A DNA stretch of 64,000 nucleotides, taken from positions 558,001-622,000 of the forward strand of contig CAVWAR010000002.1 in the NCBI GenBank assembly GCA_963753075.1, given 5' to 3'. Of the stretch, positions 53,405 through 61,283 are shown piece after piece; position 1 is the first letter of the stretch; each line of letters begins with the position of its first letter. Position numbers and translations under genes: made by a program. Source of the DNA: Prado023 sp963753075. GTDB lineage: Bacteria > Actinomycetota > Actinomycetes > S36-B12 > CAIYMF01. Below the pieces are notes generated by a model that was not told where the DNA came from, searched no databases, and was given only the letters and a program-made list of their open reading frames with translations.

Positions 53405-54283
53405 ATGAGTCCCATGGAAGCGCTGCGCGCCGCAGGGCTGGACGTCGCCGCAGTCGACGCCTTGATCGCAGCGACGCTGGCCGAGGACCTCATGGACGGG
53501 GTGGATGTCACCTCTGTGGCGACGGTCCCCGAGGATCAGCTGGCAACCCTGGACCTCACCGCCAGGGCGGCGGGGGTCGTAGCCGGCATCCCGGTTGCGG
53601 CTCGGGTCTTCGAGGTGGAGTCCGGCGGCCGCACTCGGGTGGAGCTTGTCCGTTCCGACGGCGACCGGGTGCTGCCCGGCGACGTGGTCGTGACGCTCTC
53701 GGGGCGAACCCGTTCGCTGCTCGTCTGCGAGCGCACCGCCCTGAATCTGCTGTGCCACCTGTCCGGGGTGGCCACGGCCACCGCCGCGTGGGCGGATGCG
53801 CTGGCAGGCACACGCGCCCGCGTTCGCGACACCCGCAAGACCACGCCGGGGCTGCGGGTGCTCGAGAAGTACGCGGTTCGCTGCGGCGGCGGCGTGAACC
53901 ACCGGATGGGCCTGTGGGACGCGGCGCTGGTCAAGGACAACCACGTGGTCGCCGCGGGAGGCGTCGCTGCGGCGTTCGAGGCCGTGCGGGCGCAGTTCCC
54001 CGGTGTGCCCGTGGAGGTGGAGGTCGACTCGCTGGCGCAACTCGCTGAGGTGGTCGACGCTGGCGCTGACCTGGTCCTGCTCGACAACTTCACCCCGGCA
54101 CAGACCGCCGAGGCCGTCGACCTGGTCTCCGGGCGCAGCGAGCTGGAGTCCTCCGGTGGCCTGACCCTGGAGGTTGCCCGCGCCTACGCCGCGACCGGGG
54201 TGGACTACCTCGCCGTCGGTGCACTGACCCACTCGGCTCCCGTCCTCGACATCGGGGCCGACCTGCGACCCATGGAGGGCTGA
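53405..54283 (+). CDS. nadC: Nicotinate-nucleotide pyrophosphorylase (carboxylating)
   Basis: 292 residues. CERTALNLLCHLSGVATAT, RDTRKTTPGLRVLEKYAVRCGG, HRMGLWDAALVKDNH and VEVEVDSLAQL are all canonical. It turns quinolinate and PRPP into nicotinate mononucleotide. Operon position after nadB is conserved. Confidence 0.95.
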   Translation: MSPMEALRAAGLDVAAVDALIAATLAEDLMDGVDVTSVATVPEDQLATLDLTARAAGVVAGIPVAARVFEVESGGRTRVELVRSDGDRVLPGDVVVTLSGRTRSLLVCERTALNLLCHLSGVATATAAWADALAGTRARVRDTRKTTPGLRVLEKYAVRCGGGVNHRMGLWDAALVKDNHVVAAGGVAAAFEAVRAQFPGVPVEVEVDSLAQLAEVVDAGADLVLLDNFTPAQTAEAVDLVSGRSELESSGGLTLEVARAYAATGVDYLAVGALTHSAPVLDIGADLRPMEG

Positions 54284-54286
54284 GCG

Positions 54287-55048
<762 letters not shown>

Positions 55049-55083
55049 CCTTGGCGGCTCCGGCTGGCGATCGTCGGGTCGAC

Positions 55084-55785
55084 TCAGATCTGCCAGGCGA
55101 TCGAGGCGGCGGATGAGGGGTTGGCCTCGTCCGCCCCGGCACGCTCGTGCCACCCGTCGGGACCATGTCCCGGACCGCCGTTGTGCCCTCGCCCACCCCA
55201 CATCGCTGCGGGCCCCATGCCCTCACCCATGCCCGCACCCATCCCCCGGTCGCGTCCGAGCAGCAGGCCAAGGCCCCAACCGCGCCCGGCGCCGCTGTCG
55301 TCGCCCTCCAGCCAGGCCTGGGCGCGGTCCCCGGCCCGGGTCAGGGTCTCGGCAGCCTGTTCCTCAGTGATCCGGCCCTCCTGCACGGCCCGGTCAAGGC
55401 GTTGGGTGAGCAGGTCGAGCATCCCGTCGGCCAACTCGTCGGCGGAGTCGCCCGCGATCTCCAGCAGGGTCCTGCCCGCACGCAGCTGCTCCATGAGGGC
55501 CGCGGAATCTGCACCGATGGTGCCCTGGAGCAGCGCGTCGATCTCTGCCCGGCGGTCGTCGCGCTCCTGCTCACGCGCCGCCCGTTGCTCTGCCCAGGAG
55601 TCCGTCAGGGCCTCTTCGATCGAGTCGGCCTGCTGCTGGGTGATCGTCCCCTTGCCGACCAGTCCGGAGAGGGCTTCGCCGAGCCGTCCGCCCGGGCCCT
55701 GGCCGTCGTGGGCTGCCGCCACACCGGCTCCGATCAGTGCCGCCAGGGCAACTCCTGCGATCGCCGCGGTCACCGTGCGCCTCAT
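55084..55785 (-). CDS. Secreted protein with two helical repeat motifs, unknown function
   Basis: 233 residues. A signal peptide (TVTAAIAGVALAALIGAGVAAA) precedes two similar segments, GKGTITQQQADSIEEAL and QEGRITEEQAAETLTRAG, resembling the short helical units of DUF2680-like secreted proteins. A charged coiled coil (ERDDRRAEIDALLQG) lies between them. The last 65 residues are Gly/Met/His-rich (GMGAGMGEGMGPAAMWGG), perhaps metal-binding. ATG 55785 has GAGGAGG at good spacing. No function can be assigned. Confidence 0.7.
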   Translation of the reverse strand: MRRTVTAAIAGVALAALIGAGVAAAHDGQGPGGRLGEALSGLVGKGTITQQQADSIEEALTDSWAEQRAAREQERDDRRAEIDALLQGTIGADSAALMEQLRAGRTLLEIAGDSADELADGMLDLLTQRLDRAVQEGRITEEQAAETLTRAGDRAQAWLEGDDSGAGRGWGLGLLLGRDRGMGAGMGEGMGPAAMWGGRGHNGGPGHGPDGWHERAGADEANPSSAASIAWQI

Positions 55786-55908
55786 GTGGCCTCCTCAAGC
55801 ATTCCGGCGGTGTTGATGCCATCGACCGTGGCGCAGGCAGGTGTCGGCGCGCTACACGTTCGCGTTCGAATCGTGTAAGCCGACGCAGCAGTGGCCCTGC
55901 TCGGGTGC

Positions 55909-56184
55909 TCAGCTGTTGGCCGAGGACTGCGACTCGATCAACCTGCGCAGGTCTGCCTGCTCCGAGGCCAAGGCGTCGAGGCGGTCCAGAACCTCCTGGC
56001 TGTTCAACCACGTCGACGGATTGATGAACAGCCACTGGAGCGAGAACACGACGAGGAAGCCGAGCGCCAGCCGGTCGAGCACCGGGCTTGAGCGCGCCAC
56101 CCAGCGGCCGTAGCGCGCGTTCCTGGCCGTTCCCGCAGTTTCGCCGGCGGCTGGCGCCGTCGCGTCGGCAGTGCGGTCACTCAT
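55909..56184 (-). CDS. Small single-pass membrane protein, unknown function
   Basis: 91 residues: an Ala/Thr-rich N-terminus, one membrane helix (LDRLALGFLVVFSLQWLFI), and a C-terminal coiled coil (EVLDRLDALASEQADLRRLI). The ATG follows the stop of the HAD-like gene by one base, so it is probably translated with it. No family recognised. Confidence 0.6.
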   Translation of the reverse strand: MSDRTADATAPAAGETAGTARNARYGRWVARSSPVLDRLALGFLVVFSLQWLFINPSTWLNSQEVLDRLDALASEQADLRRLIESQSSANS

Positions 56185-56185
56185 C

Positions 56186-56491
56186 TCAACCCACCAATCG
56201 GAGGACCTGCTGGAGTCCGTGCGTTGTTCCCCGCGTGCGGGGCAGGATCAACGCGCGGGCGTGCTCCCAGATCCGGTCCGCCCGGGGGGCCAGCGCGTCG
56301 AAGTCGGGCAGGGCGCTGCGGCGGTAGTCCTGCGGGTCGAAGATGGCGCTCAGGGTGGGGTCGGCATCGATGGCGGCCATGGCAGCGGCTACCCAGGCGT
56401 GCGGTTCCCCGGCGTGGACGAGGGTGGCGTGCAGGTCGAAGACCACGCCGCGGATGGGCCGGCCGTCCGGCGGTGACGGGTGGGCATCCAT
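56186..56491 (-). CDS. HAD-like N-terminal fragment
   Basis: 101 residues. RGVVFDLHATLVHAGEPHAW is HAD motif I with the nucleophilic Asp; the second Asp of the usual DxDxT is His. Motifs II-IV are missing, so it is less than half of a normal HAD hydrolase. It ends naturally at LRLVG, one base before the small membrane protein gene. Likely a truncated, inactive remnant, or a small protein of its own. The ATG at 56491 has no clear ribosome site; upstream frame is Arg/Pro-rich. Confidence 0.55.
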   Translation of the reverse strand: MDAHPSPPDGRPIRGVVFDLHATLVHAGEPHAWVAAAMAAIDADPTLSAIFDPQDYRRSALPDFDALAPRADRIWEHARALILPRTRGTTHGLQQVLRLVG

Positions 56492-56669
56492 GGGCGCCGA
56501 TTCTTCGTGCGTGGCCGCCTGCCGACGGAGTCCCCGCCCCGCGGTCTCGTGCCGTGCCGGCGGGCCGCGGACATCCCTGGTCAGCGCCTGACGGGGTCCG
56601 CGCGGGTGCGCCATCGGGGTAGGCCTGCTCCGGTCGACTCCCGGCAGTGGGCTTGGCAGTGTCGGGTCC

Positions 56670-57122
56670 ATGGAGTATCACGTCGATCGGATCGACCTGG
56701 AGGCCCAGCCCACGGCGGTGGTGCGCGGCATGGTTGCCGAGGACGCGATCGCCGAGTTCCTCGGTGGGGTCTACGGCGAGGTGATCGGGGCGATCAGCGC
56801 CCAGGGGCTCACGCCGGCTGGCCCACCCTTCGGGTGCTACGTGCGAACGGCCGATGGGTTCGAGATCGAGGCGGGCTTCCCGGCCAGTGCGCCGGTCGCC
56901 CCTGCCGGTCGCGTAGTGGCCTCCGAGCTGCCCGCGGGACCCGCGCTCGTGGTGTTGCACCGGGGTGCGTACGCCGCGGTCTCAGCGGCCTACGCGGCGG
57001 CCGAGGACTGGCTGGCCGACAATGCCTGGGAGTCGACCGGCCCGCCGTGGGAGGCCTACCTCGATGGCCCGGAGGTGGCCGAGCCGCGCACCCTGGTGCA
57101 CGTCCCGATTCGACCCACCTGA
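56670..57122 (+). CDS. GyrI-like small-molecule-binding domain protein
   Basis: 150 residues forming one GyrI/SHS2 domain (PF06445): VRGMVAEDAIAEFLGGVYGEV, PPFGCYVRTADGFEIEAGF, VVLHRGAYAAVSAAYAAAEDWL and the final YLDGPEVAEPRTLVHVPI. There is no DNA-binding domain. Such stand-alone proteins bind hydrophobic compounds or gyrase. A CAGTGT box 7 nt before the ATG may be its -10. The divergent HAD fragment lies upstream. Confidence 0.8.
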   Translation: MEYHVDRIDLEAQPTAVVRGMVAEDAIAEFLGGVYGEVIGAISAQGLTPAGPPFGCYVRTADGFEIEAGFPASAPVAPAGRVVASELPAGPALVVLHRGAYAAVSAAYAAAEDWLADNAWESTGPPWEAYLDGPEVAEPRTLVHVPIRPT

Positions 57123-57178
57123 GGCCACGCCTGGCCCCGCAGGGGCCACCGGACGGCGGTGGATCCGGCCGGAGTCAC

Positions 57179-57184
57179 TAGGGT
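57179..57184 (+). promoter_or_regulatory. -10 box, leaderless promoter of the N-acetylglutamate synthase gene
   Basis: TAGGGT ends 7 nt before GTG 57192 and decides this start over GTG 57183, which would sit inside the box. Confidence 0.5.
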
Positions 57185-57191
57185 GAGCGCC

Positions 57192-57689
57192 GTGGACCTG
57201 CTGATCCGTCCGGCGCGGACCTCGGACGTGCGGCGCATCCAGGAACTGGTCGACGCCTACACGGAGCGGCGGATCCTGCTGTCGAAGGCGATGGTCACGC
57301 TCTTCGAGGACGTCCCGGACTTCCTGGTCGCCGAGCTCGATGGCGAGCTGGTGGGGTGCGGCGCCATGCACGTGATCTGGGAGGACCTCGGTGAACTGCG
57401 CACGCTGGCAGTCGACCCGGCCCGCACCGGTGCTGGGATCGGCCGCAGCCTCGTGGCGGCGCTGCTGGCCCGGGCCCGGGACCTGGGGGTGTCGCGGGTG
57501 TTCTGCCTGACCTTCGAGACCCGGTTCTTCACCGACGTCGGATTCGTCGAGATCGAGGGCGCGCCGGTGACCGCCGAGGTCTATGCCCAGCTGCTGCAGT
57601 CCTACGACGAGGGCGTCGCTGAGCTGCTCGACCTCGAACGGGTGAAGCCGAACACGTTGGGCAACCACCGGATGCTGCGCGTCCTCTGA
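57192..57689 (+). CDS. argA: Amino-acid N-acetyltransferase (actinobacterial N-acetylglutamate synthase)
   Basis: 165 residues, one GNAT domain without an amino-acid kinase part, as in Rv2747 of M. tuberculosis. The acetyl-CoA loop is ARTGAGIGRSLV; RRILLSKAMVTLFEDVPDF, GCGAMHVIWEDLGELRTLAV, FCLTFETRFFTDVGFVEI and the C-terminal RVKPNTLGNHRML are family-specific. It makes N-acetylglutamate, the first step of arginine synthesis, and uses glutamate or glutamine. No other arg gene is nearby. It converges on ppc; a weak 8-bp hairpin near 57699-57732 lies between. Confidence 0.87.
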   Translation: MDLLIRPARTSDVRRIQELVDAYTERRILLSKAMVTLFEDVPDFLVAELDGELVGCGAMHVIWEDLGELRTLAVDPARTGAGIGRSLVAALLARARDLGVSRVFCLTFETRFFTDVGFVEIEGAPVTAEVYAQLLQSYDEGVAELLDLERVKPNTLGNHRMLRVL

Positions 57690-57791
57690 CCACTGCTCGA
57701 GGGCGACCGCCCCGCGTCCAGCACTCGCCCTCCCCGAATGCTCGGAGGACCACAATCGGCGAGGGCCGGTGCAGGGGTCCGAACCGCGCGC

Positions 57792-60524
57792 TCAGCCGGT
57801 GTTGCGCAGCCCGGTGGCGATCCCGTTCACGGTCAGCAGCAGGGCCCGCCGGAGCTCTGGCTCAACAACGGTTCCCTCGCCCTCATGCCAGCGCACCCGG
57901 GCCAGCAGCGAGACCTGCAGCAGGTGCAGCGGGCGAAGGTAGGCATCGCGGACCAGCAGCGTCTGGGCCAGGGCAGGCTGGTTGCCGAGCAGGGAGTCGG
58001 TATCCGTGACCTGCTGGAGCTCGACGACGGTCTGCTCGTGCTCGGCGCGGATCTGGGCCGCGAAGCGGTGCAGGTGTTCAGGAACCAGGCGGTCCACGTA
58101 GCGGTCGGCGACGCCGAGGTCGGCCTTGGCTGCGGTCATGGCGACGTTCGACAGGAAGTTGGCGAAGAAGGGCCAACGCTGGGCCATCTGCGCCATGGTC
58201 TCGGTATGGCCGGCTGCGCGGGCCGCGGCCAGTCCGGTGCCCACCCCGTACCAGCCCGGGACGATCTGGCGAGCCTGGGTCCAGCCGAAGACCCAGGGGA
58301 TGGCACGCAGGCCGTCGAGACCACCGGCAGCGGTCGGTCGGCGGGCAGGCCGGGAGCCCAGGTGCAGGTCCCCGAGCTGCTCGACCGGCGTGGCGAAGGA
58401 GAAGTACTCCGGCAGGTCGGGATCGTCGACAAGCTCGCGGTAGGAATCGAACGCTGCGGCCGAGATGAGGTCCATCACCTCGTCCCAGGCTCCCAGCGTC
58501 TCGTCGTCCAGGAGTGGCGTGCGGTGCAGGACCGTCCCGCGCAGGGTGGCGGCCAGGGTCTGGCGGAGGTTCTCGCGGGCCAGCTGGGGAAGCAGGTACT
58601 TGTCAGAGATGACCTCACCCTGCTCGGTGACCTTGATCTGCCCCTCGAGCACCCCCCACGGCTGGGACAGGATGGCCTCGTAGGTGGGCCCGCCACCACG
58701 GCCGACTGTTCCTCCCCGGCCGTGGAACAGCCGAAGCACCACTCCGCGTTCGGTGCACACGTCACGCAGGCGGCGCTGGGCCAGGTGGATCTCCCACTGC
58801 GACGTGGTGACCCCGGCATCCTTGTTCGAGTCGGAGTAGCCGAGCATGACCTCGAGCGTGTCCCCGCGCAGCCGCACCAGCTCCCGGAAGCTGGGGTCGT
58901 CGAGCAGCTGCCCGACCAGTGTGCCGGCTGCCTTGAGCTCGGCGACCGTCTCAAGCAGGGGGACGAAGCCGATCCGGGCGACGCCGGCGGGCAGGTCGAC
59001 CAGCCCGGCCTCCCGGGCCAGGACCGCAGCGGCCATGACGTCCGCCGCCGACTTCGTCATCGAGATGATGTAGGACTCGCAGATCTCGGGTCCGTAGCGG
59101 TCCAGGGCCCGCCCGATCTCCACGAACGTCGAGTAGGTGGTCATCGCCGCAGCGTCCAGCGGCGGGGGCACCGGCGCCAGCGGTCGCTTGCCCGCAAGCT
59201 CCGCCGCAAGGGCTGCGAACCGCTGCTGTGGGTCCAGCTCGGAGTACGCGGCCGCCAGCTCGCCGAGCCGGTCCATCAGCTGGCCGACCGCATGGTGGTG
59301 GGCGTTGGCGTGCTCCCGGACGTCCAGGGTGGCCAGGGACAGGCCGAACACCGACACCGCGCGCATGGTTCGGGCAACCGATCCGGCCGCGATCAGCCCA
59401 CCCCGGTTCGCGGCCAGCGAGGACCGGATCACCTCGAGGTCGGCCAGCAGGTCGGCGGTCGTCCCGTAGTCCCGGCCGGGCTGGTGCGGGCGCCCCTCGG
59501 CCTGGCGGGCCCGGGTGTTGCGCAGCTTGGCGTGGATGCAGGTGAGCTTCAGTCGGTAGGGCTCCTCGGCGTTGAGCCGGCGGAAACGCGGATCCAGATC
59601 GGGCAGTGCGGCCAGGTCGGCCGCCAGCGACTCCGCGAACTCCTCGGAGCCCGGTGCGATCCGCTCCGAGACCGACAGCTGGGCGCTGAGCTCCTCGATG
59701 TGCGGGAGCAGGTCGCGGACGGCGTGGTCGTGCTGGATCGCCAGCACCCGAGCTGTCGCTGTCGGCGTGACGAACGGGTTGCCGTCGCGGTCACCGCCGA
59801 TCCAGGAGCCGAACGTGAGAACTGGCGTCTGGGGCGCGATCTGCACTCCATTGGCTGCGGCCGCTGCGGCGAACTCCCCGACGACGTCGCTGGCCGCGCC
59901 CACGGTCAGATCGTCGAGGTAGAACAGGGCGTTTCGAGCCTCGTCAGTCACCTCCGGCTGACCGAGCCGCAACTCATCGGTCTGCCAGAGCAGGTCGATG
60001 GCCTCGGCGATCGCGCGGTCGGTGTCGACGGTCCGCGGCACGTCGAGCAGCTCGGCGATCCGGCGCAGCTTGACCAGGACCGAGCGCCTGGACGCCTCGG
60101 TCGGGTGCGCGGTGAACACAGGTCGGGCGCTGATGCTGGCGAAGCCGGCACGCACCTCGGCCGCAGCCACGTCACCGGCCTCCAGGGCAGCCCTGATCGC
60201 GACTCCGGCCTCGACCAACGGCCCACCGGTCGCGGCCCGGGCCAGCGTCTGGGCGCGGGCACGGTGCACCTGCTCGACGATGTTCGCCAGGTGGAAGTAC
60301 AGGGAGAACGCCCGCGCCATCGTGGCGGCCTGATCCAGGGGCAGTGCGTCGATCAGGCCGGCGGCAGCGTAGGGATCGTCGCGTGACAGGGCCCGGATGC
60401 GTTCCACCGTGTCGAAGGTGTGTGGCCCCTCCTGGCGTATGAGCGCCTCGCCGAGCAGGTCGCCCAGGCGCCGGATGTCGTCACGCAGTTCGGGCGCGGA
60501 CGTCAGCGCGGCGATCGGGTTCAT
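57792..60524 (-). CDS. ppc: Phosphoenolpyruvate carboxylase
   Basis: 910 residues, full length. The catalytic His is in FTAHPTEASRRS (about 141), GSWIGGDRDGNPFV binds PEP, MLGYSDSNKDAG and FHGRGGTVGRGGGP carry the active-site loop, and the protein ends LRNTG, the family C-terminus (usually QNTG). It adds bicarbonate to PEP to make oxaloacetate. I take ATG 60524; a leftward TACGCT box 8 nt upstream fits a leaderless start, and the upstream frame has no homology. Divergent from lsr2 across 220 bp. Confidence 0.96.
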   Translation of the reverse strand: MNPIAALTSAPELRDDIRRLGDLLGEALIRQEGPHTFDTVERIRALSRDDPYAAAGLIDALPLDQAATMARAFSLYFHLANIVEQVHRARAQTLARAATGGPLVEAGVAIRAALEAGDVAAAEVRAGFASISARPVFTAHPTEASRRSVLVKLRRIAELLDVPRTVDTDRAIAEAIDLLWQTDELRLGQPEVTDEARNALFYLDDLTVGAASDVVGEFAAAAAANGVQIAPQTPVLTFGSWIGGDRDGNPFVTPTATARVLAIQHDHAVRDLLPHIEELSAQLSVSERIAPGSEEFAESLAADLAALPDLDPRFRRLNAEEPYRLKLTCIHAKLRNTRARQAEGRPHQPGRDYGTTADLLADLEVIRSSLAANRGGLIAAGSVARTMRAVSVFGLSLATLDVREHANAHHHAVGQLMDRLGELAAAYSELDPQQRFAALAAELAGKRPLAPVPPPLDAAAMTTYSTFVEIGRALDRYGPEICESYIISMTKSAADVMAAAVLAREAGLVDLPAGVARIGFVPLLETVAELKAAGTLVGQLLDDPSFRELVRLRGDTLEVMLGYSDSNKDAGVTTSQWEIHLAQRRLRDVCTERGVVLRLFHGRGGTVGRGGGPTYEAILSQPWGVLEGQIKVTEQGEVISDKYLLPQLARENLRQTLAATLRGTVLHRTPLLDDETLGAWDEVMDLISAAAFDSYRELVDDPDLPEYFSFATPVEQLGDLHLGSRPARRPTAAGGLDGLRAIPWVFGWTQARQIVPGWYGVGTGLAAARAAGHTETMAQMAQRWPFFANFLSNVAMTAAKADLGVADRYVDRLVPEHLHRFAAQIRAEHEQTVVELQQVTDTDSLLGNQPALAQTLLVRDAYLRPLHLLQVSLLARVRWHEGEGTVVEPELRRALLLTVNGIATGLRNTG

Positions 60525-60744
60525 GGTCGCCGAGCGTAGTGATCCGCAGCCGGGGCCGCACTTCCTCAGAATCCAGCCGGCGGTCGGGTGCGCCGAACTG
60601 CGGATTCCTTTCGGAATAACCCCCCCGGGTATCAAATGGCCGTGTCCAAGACATTTCCCCCGACCATGCCGATTCCCCGTTGACTCGTTGTGCACTATGC
60701 TGAAGGCCGGGCAAATATCGAAGACACTGAATTCGGAGCGCGCA

Positions 60745-61071
60745 ATGTCACGTAAGGTGCAGGTTCTTCTTGAGGACGATATCGACGGCAGCCCCGGTGC
60801 TGAGACCGTCCTGTTCTCGCTGGACGGGAAGTCCTACGAGATCGACCTCTCGGAGGGCAACGCTGAGAAGCTGCGCGAGTCGTTTGCCCCATGGATCGGC
60901 GCCGGACGCCGGGTGAGCAGCCCCGCGGCCGCCGAGCCCCGGCGACGGGCAGCACGGCGCTCCGAGGACACTGCCGACATCCGCCGCTGGGCCGCCGAGA
61001 ACGGGATCCCGGTCAGCACCCGAGGCCGCATCTCCGCGGACCTGCGGGCCCGCTACGAGGCGGCGCACTAG
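60745..61071 (+). CDS. lsr2: Lsr2 nucleoid-associated protein
   Basis: 108 residues. The N-terminal oligomerisation domain has KVQVLLEDDIDGSPGAETV and SLDGKSYEIDLS; a basic linker RRRAARRSED leads to the DNA-binding domain IRRWAAENGIPVSTRGRIS, with the RGR minor-groove motif. It silences AT-rich, often foreign DNA. GGAG lies 6 nt before the ATG. The upstream spacer is comparatively AT-rich, so self-repression is plausible. Lsr2 followed by clpC is a conserved pair. Confidence 0.95.
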   Translation: MSRKVQVLLEDDIDGSPGAETVLFSLDGKSYEIDLSEGNAEKLRESFAPWIGAGRRVSSPAAAEPRRRAARRSEDTADIRRWAAENGIPVSTRGRISADLRARYEAAH

Positions 61072-61102
61072 CTGCCCTGGCACCGTACGGCTATCTGGCC
61101 CG

Positions 61103-61120
61103 CGTTCGCCGAGGGCTTAG
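61103..61120 (+). promoter_or_regulatory. Candidate ClgR operator upstream of clpC
   Basis: CGCCGAGGGCT at 61107-61117 matches ten of eleven positions of the ClgR core CGCYNANRGCG as I recall it from Corynebacterium. ClgR activates clp genes in actinobacteria. Confidence 0.35.
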
Positions 61121-61283
61121 CGGCGATGGGTAATGCCGCCGGCATCTGCGCTGTTGCCTCGGTGAGGGGCCGTTCCTGACTGGTCTCGATGGGTGCATTG
61201 ATGTGTGCCTGTCGGGGGGAGCGGCTACAGTTTCGTTCCATCCCGTGCTGCGGGGTGGAAGGACGAACGGAGTGGAGAGCCCA

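Noticed and set aside
57738..60386. An 882-codon open frame on the + strand opposite ppc
   Set aside because: It is the mirror of a GC-rich gene; ppc has every catalytic motif, and the antisense protein shows no motif.
60680..60701. TTGACT and TATGCT before lsr2 as a promoter
   Set aside because: Only 10 bp separate them, far from the 16-18 bp needed; TATGCT alone may still be a -10.
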